A DNA stretch of 64,000 nucleotides from Allosediminivita pacifica (GTDB taxonomy: Bacteria > Pseudomonadota > Alphaproteobacteria > Rhodobacterales > Rhodobacteraceae), in assembly GCF_003054175.1 (NCBI RefSeq), contig NZ_QBKN01000016.1, forward strand, positions 52,215 through 116,214, in the 5' to 3' direction. The position numbers were made by a program, and so were the translations under genes. Shown here piece by piece: positions 52,213 to 63,119 of this stretch. A model generated the notes under the pieces. It was given only the letters and a program-made list of their open reading frames with translations. It did not search any database and was not told where the DNA came from. Every line of letters begins with the position of its first letter. The first letter of the stretch is position 1.

Positions 52213-53313
52213 TCATTCCGCTGCATGCAGGACATGGGCCCCATGGCCGCCGAGCATATGCGGGAGCGGCATCGTAACAGCCTCGACGCCCGGCAGCCCG
52301 CGATAGATTTCGACATAGTCGCGCGCCATGCGATCTGCGGTGAAGCGTTCTTCGAACGTCTCGCGCACGATTCCTCTGCTGATACGGTCCAGCTTGCTGA
52401 CGGCCGCGACAGCGTCCTCCAGCGAGTGCACGACATAGCCGGTCAGCCCTGGCTCCACGATCTCGGGCACTGAGCCATTCGCCCATGCGATTACAGGCGT
52501 GCCGCAGGCCATGGCCTCGATCATCACCAAGCCGAAAGGTTCGGGCCAGTCGACCGGGAAGAGCAGCGCCCGCGCGTTCCCGAGAAATTCGGCCTTTTGC
52601 TTCTCGTTGATCTCTCCGATGAACTCGACATTGTCGTGGGCGTCGACCATAGGCGCGATGATCTCTTCCCAATACTTGCGATCCGCATCGCCTATCTTGG
52701 CGGCGATTTTCAGTGGCATCCCCGCCCGCGCCGCAATTTCGATGGCGCGGTCCGGGCGTTTCTCCGGCGAAATCCGTCCGAGGAAAGCAAGATAGTCGCC
52801 GTTCGGGCGTTCGGTGAAGGGCAGCAGAGTCTTGGGAAGACCGTGATAAACTGTTCCTGCCCAGTTCACGAAGGGCAGCGGACGGCGCTGGTCGTCCGAG
52901 ATCGAAACGAGCGGATAGTTCGGGAAGGTCGCATAGAAGGGACGAAGATCAGGCCCGTCGAGCCGGCCGTGCATGGTCGTCACCATGCGATCGGCGAATG
53001 CGCGCGCCATGGGATAGTGCAGGAAGTCGATGTGAAAATGCAGCACGTCGAATTCATCGGCCCGCAAGCGGACTTCCTCCAGCATGGCGACATGCCAAGG
53101 CAGCGAGTTCTTCACGTTCGGATCGAGCCGGAGCGCTTCCTTGCTGCACGGAACCAGGTGGGCCTTGGTCCGGCTGTCGCCGCTGGCGAACAGCGTGACT
53201 TCATGGCCCTGCCTGACCAGTTCTTCGGTGAGATAGGAGACGATCCTTTCTGTTCCCCCATAGAGACGCGGCGGGCAACTTTCTTCCAGCGGTGCGATCT
53301 GTGCGATCTTCAT
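52213..53313 (-). CDS. Glycosyltransferase family 4 protein
   Basis: A 366-residue GT-B glycosyltransferase: MKIAQIAPLEESCPPRLYGGTERIVSYLTEEL at the start, DVLHFHIDFLHYP, LAFLGRISPEKRPDRAIEIA, and the C-terminal EPFGLVMIEAMACGTPVIAW carrying the E-x7-E nucleotide-sugar motif. ATG 53311-53313 has GGAGG eight bases upstream. It is followed after 17 bases by the debranching-type glucosidase, suggesting a shared polysaccharide (glycogen- or trehalose-like solute) role in stress. Confidence 0.85.
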   Translation of the reverse strand: MKIAQIAPLEESCPPRLYGGTERIVSYLTEELVRQGHEVTLFASGDSRTKAHLVPCSKEALRLDPNVKNSLPWHVAMLEEVRLRADEFDVLHFHIDFLHYPMARAFADRMVTTMHGRLDGPDLRPFYATFPNYPLVSISDDQRRPLPFVNWAGTVYHGLPKTLLPFTERPNGDYLAFLGRISPEKRPDRAIEIAARAGMPLKIAAKIGDADRKYWEEIIAPMVDAHDNVEFIGEINEKQKAEFLGNARALLFPVDWPEPFGLVMIEAMACGTPVIAWANGSVPEIVEPGLTGYVVHSLEDAVAAVSKLDRISRGIVRETFEERFTADRMARDYVEIYRGLPGVEAVTMPLPHMLGGHGAHVLHAAE

Positions 53314-53637
53314 CGGCAAAACCTCCTCTTCTGAGCGAAGCCTCAACAATGGATGCGAGAAGGTCGTCTACGATCACCCCGCCTGGGCATGACCGCCGGA
53401 TGTGGCATCTCGAATTCGGACAGTCGTGATACAAGATCACTGCCATCCGCCGGACCATGGTTCCGGAACGCGAGATGGCCTTGCCCGGCAAAACCTCCTG
53501 CGCAAAACAGCGATGTCAGATAGCAGGGAACCCCTGCGAAAAGTTCAGTTAGAAATCGACTTTGGAGTTTCAACCCCCTCCCGCGCGCAAAAAATATGGC
53601 GCGAAGCAGGCAGGTGCTGAGTGTGCGTTGGCCGCAT
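53314..53637. other. Gene-free stretch between kefB-like and glycosyltransferase genes
   Basis: 324 bases without a plausible reading frame supported by a ribosome site. It should contain the promoter for the glycosyltransferase-glucosidase pair and the 3' end of the ftsH operon, but I see no convincing hairpin with T-run nor a clear promoter. Confidence 0.5.
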
Positions 53638-54783
53638 TCACGCTGCGCGACGAACCACAACCGCTCCAATCAGCATGCTCAGCCCCAACGCAAGGAACAG
53701 AGGGTCGGCGATCTTGGCTTGCAACAGGCCGGAGGCAGTCGTGACAGAGATGAGCATCAAGCTGAATTCGCCGCCATGGGCCAGGATGGCGCCCGCGCGA
53801 AGCGCAGTCTCGAGCTGTTCTCCGAACATGCGGGTCAGGGCAACAACAAGCGCGAGTTTCACCACCATGAGCACAAAAAGCCATGCCAACACCATTGGCC
53901 ATGTCGACCAAAGCGCACCTATATGGAGTTGAGCTCCGATACCGATGAAGAACACCCCGACGAACAGATCCCGGAACGGCCTGATTTCCCGTTCAACGAA
54001 TTGGCGGGCGTCGCCCTCAGCGATCATCATGCCGGCAGCGAAGGCACCGAGCGCCGGCGAAAGACCCGCAACCTGCGCAATAATGGCCGCGAGCAAGGCA
54101 ACGGTCAGGGCCAGAAGCTGTGCGAGTTCAGCCTCGCCCTGGGTTGCGACCCATCCGGCAAGCCGCTGAAGCATTGACCGGGCGATGAAGAGCGCCCCGA
54201 CGAGCACGCCCATGCCCTCGACCATCTTCAGGACGTCGTGCCCGCTTTCCACGACTCCTGCCGCGGCGATGACATCGTGAAAGGCCAGAAAGCCGACGGC
54301 CGCCAGATCCTGAAACAGCAGAACAGCGATCGCGACCCGTCCCTGGGGCGTCCCGAGCGCATCGCCGCCCGCCAGGACCTTAAGGCAAAGCGCGGTCGAC
54401 GACATCGCGACCGCGCCAGCGATCAGAACCGCCGCCGCCGGCGCGATCTCGGTAAAGACGAGCAGCCCTGCGGTGACCGACCCTCCGGTTACGAGCACCT
54501 GTGTCAGACCGAGTCCGAAGATCAGCCGCCGGAGCGACACGAGCTTGTCGAGGGAGAATTCCAGACCAAGCGCAAAGAGAAGCAGGATCACCCCGACCTC
54601 ACCTATAAGCGTCAGTGTGGCACCCTCGGCGATGAGCCCCAGACCGGACGGCCCGATCACAATGCCGGACAGCAGGAAACCGACCAGTGCGGGGATGCCA
54701 AGCCATGCGCAGATCGCGACATGGCAAAAAGCCATCATGGCGAGCAACGCGGCGGCCTCCAACAGCCCCTGGTCGGCGTGCAT
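53638..54783 (-). CDS. KefB-type cation:proton antiporter, membrane domain only
   Basis: A 381-residue CPA2 antiporter with about twelve hydrophobic segments, including FLLSGIVIGPSGLGLI, GVILLLFALGLEFSLDKL, AVAMSSTALCLKVL, VAIAVLLFQDLAAVGFL and LSPALGAFAAGMMIAEG. The C-terminal TrkA-N/RCK domain present in KefB/KefC (about 600 residues) is absent, so glutathione gating is not expected. The ATG shares one base with the preceding NDUFS4-like gene's stop (TGATG). A KefB/KefC homologue is also a core gene of gammaproteobacterial heat-resistance islands. Confidence 0.88.
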   Translation of the reverse strand: MHADQGLLEAAALLAMMAFCHVAICAWLGIPALVGFLLSGIVIGPSGLGLIAEGATLTLIGEVGVILLLFALGLEFSLDKLVSLRRLIFGLGLTQVLVTGGSVTAGLLVFTEIAPAAAVLIAGAVAMSSTALCLKVLAGGDALGTPQGRVAIAVLLFQDLAAVGFLAFHDVIAAAGVVESGHDVLKMVEGMGVLVGALFIARSMLQRLAGWVATQGEAELAQLLALTVALLAAIIAQVAGLSPALGAFAAGMMIAEGDARQFVEREIRPFRDLFVGVFFIGIGAQLHIGALWSTWPMVLAWLFVLMVVKLALVVALTRMFGEQLETALRAGAILAHGGEFSLMLISVTTASGLLQAKIADPLFLALGLSMLIGAVVVRRAA

Positions 54784-55367
54784 CAACGTCGCCCGCTTCC
54801 ATAGACAGTTGCCCCGATCCACGCCGGTGGGTCGGACGCGGGGAAGGATTCAGCACTCGCTTCACAGACCGGGTCTGCAGCCGTCGCGAGTTCCGCTGAT
54901 AGATCACGAACGCTGGCCGCGTCGATGCCTCGGTGAAGCCGGTGCCGGGAACTCGGTCGGTGGCCGGTCTCGATGCGGTGGGCGCCAGGAGCATCGGCTC
55001 CCTTGCTGGTTGGCGCTGTCTCCCACCAGAAGCGGCGCGGTGGCACGGATCGACGTTTGTCCGGCTCGTGGCGCACGATATACTGCCAGTCGTTTCGTTC
55101 CGCGAAGGCGATGGCGCTGTCGAGATCAGGGAATGTCAGGCGGATCGGACGATAGGGATCTTTGGTTGCGGTCCAGCCCATAAGAGGCTCGATGACCGGC
55201 GCCCGGGCCGTCTCAAACTCGAGTATCCAATGCTGCCGCCTGATTGGAGCGGAGGTGTGAGACGAGCGAGCTGGCCTGTAGATCAACGCTGTCGGCACGT
55301 CTGGAGATGTCAGGTCAGTTCCGGGGATCTTCGGTCGAAACGGTGGGCGGTTGTGTCCTTTCAGCAT
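54783..55367 (-). CDS. NDUFS4-like (ETC complex I accessory subunit) domain protein, short form
   Basis: A 194-residue protein. Residues about 25-105 (ALIYRPARSSHTSAPIRRQHWILEFETARAPVIEPLMGWT, IRLTFPDLDSAIAFAERNDWQYIVRHE) follow the complex I 18-kDa subunit pattern and resemble residues 35-110 of the 48202-48933 protein. The C-terminus has CEASAESFPASDPPAW, a short motif I know from several small alphaproteobacterial stress proteins. It sits between the clp-like gene and kefB in one operon with a one-base overlap with kefB. Whether it binds complex I is unproven. Confidence 0.72.
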   Translation of the reverse strand: MLKGHNRPPFRPKIPGTDLTSPDVPTALIYRPARSSHTSAPIRRQHWILEFETARAPVIEPLMGWTATKDPYRPIRLTFPDLDSAIAFAERNDWQYIVRHEPDKRRSVPPRRFWWETAPTSKGADAPGAHRIETGHRPSSRHRLHRGIDAASVRDLSAELATAADPVCEASAESFPASDPPAWIGATVYGSGRR

Positions 55368-55390
55368 GATTTACCTCTCTTCGGATTGCG

Positions 55391-55415
55391 GCACCGGCGG
55401 CGTCACCGCCGGTGC
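55391..55415. other. Intercistronic stem-loop between clp-like and NDUFS4-like genes
   Basis: GCACCGGCGG (55391-55400) pairs perfectly with CCGCCGGTGC (55406-55415), with a 5-base loop and no T-run. Similar stem-loops stand at other gene joints of the island (58224-58247, 48963-48987). Confidence 0.55.
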
Positions 55416-55423
55416 GCGGGCCA

Positions 55424-58204
<2,781 letters not shown>

Positions 58205-58223
58205 TTTTCACCTCCGTCATGCT

Positions 58224-58247
58224 CCCAGCCGGAACGTCCGGACTGGG
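58224..58247. other. Intercistronic stem-loop between ftsH and clp-like genes
   Basis: CCCAG-CCGGA (from 58224) pairs with TCCGGACTGGG (to 58247) with one bulged base. It fills most of the 53-base gap and could tune the relative amounts of the two transcripts. Confidence 0.45.
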
Positions 58248-58256
58248 TCTCTGTGT

Positions 58257-60089
58257 TCAGGCCGCCTCGACCTCCTGAGTGCGGACCTTTTCTGCGATGG
58301 CCCGAAGGTCGGGCTCGTCCAGCGTCTCGCGGTAGAGCAGATCGCGGGACGTTTCCTCCAGCAGCGCCCGGTTCGCGTCGAGAAGCGCGACCGTACGCGC
58401 GAAGATGTCGTCGATGATCGCCTTGACAGCGGTATCCATCCGCTCGGCCGTTGCCTCGCTGTGGCGGCGGTTGAGCCAGGCGGATTGATCCCCCGTGCCA
58501 AGGAAGCCGGGCCGCTCGGTGTCATAGCTGACATGGCCCAGATCGGGGTCCATGCCGTAGCGCGCGACCATGGCCCTGGCGATGTCGGTTGCCTTCACCA
58601 GGTCGTCGGCGGCACCGGTCGAAAGGTGATCGTATATGAGCTTCTCGGCCGCACGCCCGCCCAGAAGAACGGCGATCTTGTTCTCCAGTTCCTCGCGGGT
58701 CATCAGGAAGCGGTCCTCGGTCGGGCGCTGGATCGTATAGCCGAGCGCACCGATCCCGCGCGGGATGATCGAGACTTTGTGCACCGGATCGACCCCCGGC
58801 AGCGCCATCGCGACCAGCGCGTGCCCCATTTCGTGATGCGCCACGATTTCCCGCTCGCGCGCGTTCAGAACACGGTTGCGCTTCTCCAGCCCGGCGACGA
58901 TACGCTCTACTGCGTTGTTGAAGTCTTCCATGGTCACCGCATCGGCCTTTCGGCGGGTTGCCAATAGCGCCGCCTCATTGACCAGATTTGCCAGGTCCGC
59001 TCCGGAAAAGCCCGGGGTCAGCCCGGCGACCTTCTCCGCATCCACGTCCGGTGCGAGCGTCACCTTCTTCATGTGTACCCCGAGGATCTGGATGCGGCCC
59101 TTCTTGTCGGGCTTGTCCACCAGCACCTGCCGGTCGAAGCGCCCGGCCCTGAGCAGCGCCGGGTCGAGGATTTCCGGCCGGTTGGTGGCCGCCAGCAGCA
59201 CGATCCCCGACGACGGGTCGAACCCGTCCAGCTCAGTGAGAAGCTGGTTCAGCGTCTGTTCGCGCTCGTCATGCCCGCCGGCCATCTGACCGGAGGCGCG
59301 GGCGCGGCCGAGCGCGTCGAGCTCGTCGATGAAGATGATCGCCGGTGCGTTCTTGCGGGCCTGCTCGAACAGGTCGCGCACCCGGGCCGCACCGACGCCC
59401 ACGAACATCTCGACGAATTCCGAGCCCGAGATCGAGAAGAAGGTCACGCCCGCCTCGCCCGCCACGGCCCGCGCCAGAAGCGTCTTGCCGGTACCCGGCG
59501 GGCCGACCAGCAGGATGCCTTTCGGGATCCGGGCGCCGAGCTTGCCGTAATCCTCAGGCGTCTTCAGGAAATCGACCACTTCCTCCAGCTCGGCCTTGGC
59601 CTCGTCGACCCCGGCCACATCGGCAAAGCTGACGCCCGTTTCCTTCTCCATGTAGACCTTGGCCTTGCTCTTGCCGACCTGCAGGAAACCGCCAAAACCC
59701 TGACGCTCGGCGAACTTGCGAAAGACGAACATCCAGAGACCGAAGAAGACCACTGCAGGCACCACCCAGGAGAGAAGCACCCCGATCCAGGTGTTTTGCG
59801 GAACGCCGGTGATCTCGACATCCGCGTCGTCCAGCCGTTCAAGAATTGCGGGATCGACGATCGTGGTGACGAAGCCAGAGCGGCCGTCGATGGGAGTCTC
59901 GAAGGTGCCGGTGATCGTATCGGACCCGACCGAAACCGAAGCGATGTCGCCGTCGGCGAGATACTGTTCGAATTGGCTGTAGCTGATCGGCGCGATGCTG
60001 CGGTAGCTGGCGATCAGATCCTGAATAAAGATCACCGCAAAAAATGCGACGATCCAGTACCAGATGTTAAATTCGGTTCTCTTTTCCAT
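58257..60089 (-). CDS. ftsH: FtsH-type membrane ATP-dependent zinc protease (island paralogue)
   Basis: A 610-residue AAA+ metalloprotease: membrane helix about residues 9-27, a periplasmic domain, second helix 101-123, Walker A GPPGTGKT (196-203), Walker [14 protein letters not shown] region [22 protein letters not shown], and the zinc motif HHEMGH (His419, Glu420, His423; M in place of the usual A). Length is somewhat shorter than housekeeping FtsH of about 640. It is the first gene of ftsH-clp-NDUFS4-kefB. A sigma-32-like promoter lies 60 bases upstream. Confidence 0.93.
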   Translation of the reverse strand: MEKRTEFNIWYWIVAFFAVIFIQDLIASYRSIAPISYSQFEQYLADGDIASVSVGSDTITGTFETPIDGRSGFVTTIVDPAILERLDDADVEITGVPQNTWIGVLLSWVVPAVVFFGLWMFVFRKFAERQGFGGFLQVGKSKAKVYMEKETGVSFADVAGVDEAKAELEEVVDFLKTPEDYGKLGARIPKGILLVGPPGTGKTLLARAVAGEAGVTFFSISGSEFVEMFVGVGAARVRDLFEQARKNAPAIIFIDELDALGRARASGQMAGGHDEREQTLNQLLTELDGFDPSSGIVLLAATNRPEILDPALLRAGRFDRQVLVDKPDKKGRIQILGVHMKKVTLAPDVDAEKVAGLTPGFSGADLANLVNEAALLATRRKADAVTMEDFNNAVERIVAGLEKRNRVLNAREREIVAHHEMGHALVAMALPGVDPVHKVSIIPRGIGALGYTIQRPTEDRFLMTREELENKIAVLLGGRAAEKLIYDHLSTGAADDLVKATDIARAMVARYGMDPDLGHVSYDTERPGFLGTGDQSAWLNRRHSEATAERMDTAVKAIIDDIFARTVALLDANRALLEETSRDLLYRETLDEPDLRAIAEKVRTQEVEAA

Positions 60090-60148
60090 CCCCTTCTCTC
60101 CTCGGCGCCAACCCGTAGAGATGTTGCTGATTTGTCACATCCGGCCAG

Positions 60149-60175
60149 ATTGGTATTGCTTGAGCCGAGTTCAAG
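60149..60175 (-). promoter_or_regulatory. Candidate sigma-32 promoter of the ftsH operon
   Basis: Reverse strand CTTGAAC (60169-60175), spacer of 15, CCAATC (60148-60153), the same spacing as at hsp20 (49616-49643). On the forward strand CTTGAGC (from 60159) starts a possible opposing heat-shock promoter for htpX, with CTTGA/TCAAG forming an inverted repeat (60159-60175). Confidence 0.6.
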
Positions 60176-60276
60176 AGGGATCCGACATGAAGATCGAAGC
60201 TGGCAACGATGCCCAAAATTCTTACATCCCGTGGCGTGCCACTTCCCGTTAGCCGCGAGTGAAATTTATTGCGATC

Positions 60277-61212
60277 ATGACTGCGACGCCGCGCCACCAA
60301 TTCCTGAACCTGCTCCAATCCATACTGCTTTTGGCGGGTATGGCGGTTATCGCCTGGTTCATCGTTTCGGCGATTGCGGGACAGGGCTTGGCGATTGCGA
60401 TCGTCATCGGATCCTTGCTGGGATTGCTGCTGTCACCCGGCATCCCGAAACGCCTTTTGCTGAACGCCTACGGCGCACGCAGGCTCAGCGGGCGGGAATT
60501 TCCAGAGGGCATGGCGATACTGGCCGAACTCGCACGCCGCGCCGGGCTGCCGCGTGTACCGGAACTCTACTATGTACCGAGCCAGATGCCGAACGCCTTC
60601 GCTATGGGCTCTCCGGATGAAAGCGCCGTCTGCGTCAGTGATGGTCTTCTGCGATTGATGAACCAGCGCGAACTGGCCGGGGTCCTGGCGCATGAGGTCG
60701 CTCACATCGCCAACCGCGATCTCTGGATCATGGGTCTGGCCGACGCGATGTCGCGCGCAGTGTCGCTCGCGTCCTGGGTTGGGCAACTCATCCTGCTGCT
60801 GAACCTGCCGCTCATCCTGGCCGGCGCGGCTTATGTGCCCTGGCAGGTACCGCTTGTCCTGATCTTTTCACCCACGATCATGGCCCTTCTTCAGCTCGCG
60901 CTGTCGCGGGCCCGGGAATACGATGCCGACAGGGGTGGCGCCGAGCTGACCGGCGATCCCGATGGCCTCGCTTCGGCCCTCCTCAAGCTGGAACGTCGCG
61001 TCGGGCGCGTCTGGGAAGACATGTTCCTGCCCGGACGCCGCATCCCCGAACCCTCGCTCCTGCGCACGCACCCGCCCACCGCCGATCGAGTCCGGCGGCT
61101 GCGCGCACTTTCCGGACCCCGCCGACCGGTCCCACCGTCCGTTCCCCTGAACGCACCGCGGGCTGTGCGCGTTTCCACGCCGCGTTACGGGCCTGGGGGC
61201 GTCTATCGATGA
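60277..61212 (+). CDS. HtpX-like M48 family zinc metalloprotease
   Basis: A 311-residue membrane protease with two N-terminal helices (about residues 10-32 and 38-54), the zinc motif HEVAH (139-143), two further hydrophobic segments after it (IMGLADAMSRAVSLASWVGQ, LLLNLPLILAGAAYVPW) and the third ligand in REYDADRGGAEL. HtpX works next to FtsH in removing damaged membrane proteins, and here the two are divergent neighbours. Start: ATG 60277 is taken; a GTG six codons upstream is possible, neither with a strong ribosome site. A C-terminal proline-rich tail is extra. Confidence 0.9.
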   Translation: MTATPRHQFLNLLQSILLLAGMAVIAWFIVSAIAGQGLAIAIVIGSLLGLLLSPGIPKRLLLNAYGARRLSGREFPEGMAILAELARRAGLPRVPELYYVPSQMPNAFAMGSPDESAVCVSDGLLRLMNQRELAGVLAHEVAHIANRDLWIMGLADAMSRAVSLASWVGQLILLLNLPLILAGAAYVPWQVPLVLIFSPTIMALLQLALSRAREYDADRGGAELTGDPDGLASALLKLERRVGRVWEDMFLPGRRIPEPSLLRTHPPTADRVRRLRALSGPRRPVPPSVPLNAPRAVRVSTPRYGPGGVYR

Positions 61213-61478
61213 GAACATTTTTTTGCGTCGAGGTCTTGAAGTTGCAAATAGGCAACACTTTATCCGCAGCGGAACGCCCAGTTGGGGTTTCACGGATACG
61301 CGACAGGTTCGGCTGATTCAGCGGACCGCCTGGCGTTCGCCCGAGGGGAGCGCATGGCAGACGCGAATGCTCTAGACCGCCGCCAAAATGGCGAACCTTG
61401 AAGCATGTCCGTTCTCCGCGGGCGTTCAGTGGCGTGGTGACAAATCCACGCCGTCAACTGAAACGACGGAGGCGAAAC

Positions 61479-61907
61479 ATGCTCTATCCCACCTACACAC
61501 GTCGCAGCGATCCGTTTGCGCTGATGCGCTCGATGCTGCGCGATTTTGACGGGACCTCTCCTAGCCGCGTAACCCAGCCCGTTTTCCCCGCCGTAAACGT
61601 CTGGCAGGGCGACGAGGCGGTCGCGATCACTGCAGAACTCCCTGGCGTGGATCCGGCCGACATCGACATTTCCGTGAAGGAGAATGTCCTGACGCTCTCT
61701 GGCGAGCGCAAGGCGCCCGAAATTCCGGAAGGCGCCCGCTGGCACCGCAACGAACGCGGCTTTGGCAAGTTCGCTCGTTCGGTTCGGCTACCCTTCGTGG
61801 CCGCGGAGGACAAGGTCGAGGCGCGGATGACCAACGGTGTGCTCCGCATCGTGATCGGCCGCCCCGAAGAGGACAAGCCGCGGAGAATCGAGATCAAGGC
61901 TGCGTAA
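61479..61907 (+). CDS. Small heat-shock protein, Hsp20 family (1 of 3 in tandem)
   Basis: A 142-residue class-type Hsp20: FALMRSMLRDFDG, PAVNVWQGDEAVAITAELPGVDPADIDISVKENVLTLSGERK, NERGFGKFARSVRLPFVAAEDKVEARMTNGVLRIVIGR and the C-terminal RIEI anchor. GGAGG stands ahead of the ATG. It leads three adjacent hsp20 genes, all forward, with gaps of 15 and 41 bases. Confidence 0.93.
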   Translation: MLYPTYTRRSDPFALMRSMLRDFDGTSPSRVTQPVFPAVNVWQGDEAVAITAELPGVDPADIDISVKENVLTLSGERKAPEIPEGARWHRNERGFGKFARSVRLPFVAAEDKVEARMTNGVLRIVIGRPEEDKPRRIEIKAA

Positions 61908-61922
61908 GAGGAGGACCAATAT

Positions 61923-62321
61923 ATGACCAACGATGTAACACATACTGCCGACAAGACCCCGGCCGAGACACCGGAAACCACCACCGGCCGTCGTATCTAT
62001 AGGCCGCTGACCGACATCGTCGAAACGGCTGACGGGGTGACACTGACACTCGAGATGCCGGGCGTCGCCGCCGAAGACGTGGATATCACGCTCGAAAAGC
62101 GCGTGTTGACGATCAGAGGTAAGGTCCATGCCACGCAGCCCGAGAAGCTGCAACTGGCCTATGCCGAATACGGCGAGGGCGATTTCGAGCGAGCCTTTAC
62201 CATGTCCGACGATTTCGACCCCGACAAGATCGGCGCGCAGGTCTCTAATGGTGTGCTGACCCTGACGCTGCCGCGCGCAGCGGAAGCCCAACCCAAAAAG
62301 ATCACGGTAACGGCGTCGTAA
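61923..62321 (+). CDS. Small heat-shock protein, Hsp20 family (2 of 3)
   Basis: A 132-residue Hsp20 with a short polar N-terminus (TADKTPAETPETTTGRRIY), the alpha-crystallin core (DIVETADGVTLTLEMPGVAAEDVDITLEKRVLTIRGKV) and QVSNGVLTLTLPR; the C-terminal anchor is ITVT instead of the I-x-I type. It sits between the other two chaperones and has AGGAGG upstream. Confidence 0.92.
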   Translation: MTNDVTHTADKTPAETPETTTGRRIYRPLTDIVETADGVTLTLEMPGVAAEDVDITLEKRVLTIRGKVHATQPEKLQLAYAEYGEGDFERAFTMSDDFDPDKIGAQVSNGVLTLTLPRAAEAQPKKITVTAS

Positions 62322-62362
62322 GCCGGGCACGTCGCACCAAAAAAGAAGAAAGGAGAACTCAC

Positions 62363-62854
62363 ATGCAGATCAAGGACCTGATCCCCTGGGCGCGGAAGGA
62401 TCATGCGCCCGACCCGAAAAGTGATGACCAGAACCCCATCGCCACCCTTCAACGCGACATGAACCGTGTGTTCGAAGGCTTCTGGAACCGCGTCGGCGAT
62501 TTCGACTGGCCCTGGGGAGGCGGCGAGGCGAAATCCGACGTGGTCGAGACCGAAGATCACGTGGAGGTATCGATCGAACTGCCCGGGATGGAAATGAAGG
62601 ACATCGAGGTCACCGTGACCGATGACATCCTGACCATCAAGGGCGAGAAGAAGATCGAGCGGCAGGAGGAGAAGAAGGGCTATTATCTCTCCGAACGCAG
62701 CTATGGCGCGATCTATCGCACGATCCCGCTACCGCCGGGAGTCGACGGTGAGAAGGCCGATGCCAGCTTCAAGAACGGCGTGCTGACGATCAAGCTGCCG
62801 CAGACCCCGGAGGCGCAGGCCAAGGTCAAGCGCATCGAGGTGAAAAACGCCTGA
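62363..62854 (+). CDS. Small heat-shock protein, Hsp20 family (3 of 3)
   Basis: A 163-residue Hsp20 with a longer N-terminal arm (MQIKDLIPWARKDHAP, TLQRDMNRVFEGFWNRVGDFDWPW), core (DVVETEDHVEVSIELPGMEMKDIEVTVTDDILTIKGEKK, YGAIYRTIPLPPGVDGEKADASFKNGVLTIKLP) and a RIEV end. AAAGGAG precedes the ATG. It closes the trio and is followed by a 13-bp perfect hairpin. Confidence 0.93.
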   Translation: MQIKDLIPWARKDHAPDPKSDDQNPIATLQRDMNRVFEGFWNRVGDFDWPWGGGEAKSDVVETEDHVEVSIELPGMEMKDIEVTVTDDILTIKGEKKIERQEEKKGYYLSERSYGAIYRTIPLPPGVDGEKADASFKNGVLTIKLPQTPEAQAKVKRIEVKNA

Positions 62855-62861
62855 TACCAAT

Positions 62862-62894
62862 GTCGTGCCGACAGTACCGTGCTGTCGGCACGAC
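62862..62894 (+). terminator. Perfect hairpin after the hsp20 trio
   Basis: GTCGTGCCGACAG (62862-62874) pairs with CTGTCGGCACGAC (62882-62894), a 13-bp stem with a 7-base loop, ten bases past the last hsp20 stop. No T-run follows, so it may be an mRNA 3'-end stabiliser as much as a terminator. The remaining bases up to 63119 hold nothing I recognise. Confidence 0.6.
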
Positions 62895-63119
62895 GATCTA
62901 CACTTCTCCTGTCTTGGACGCTTAAATCCAATCGGGAGAGAGCCATGCAGGTCGGGTTGGAACTTCAGGCGGTTGCCCGGGACAGGTCTTCCGCAAAAGT
63001 ACTTCCGAGTAGTTCACATAGCTAAAATGGACGAACGATCTCGTCACAAGCACAGCACCAGAACCCTGCACGATTGAGTGCGAGACTCACCTATGGGGGC
63101 ATCGAGCGGATGACACACG

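Noticed and set aside
61235..61262. CTTGAAG at 61235 as a sigma-32 promoter for the hsp20 trio
   Set aside because: At a 15-base spacer the -10 would be ACTTTA, which does not resemble CCCCATNT or the CCAAAT/CCAATC seen at the other two sites; left unannotated.
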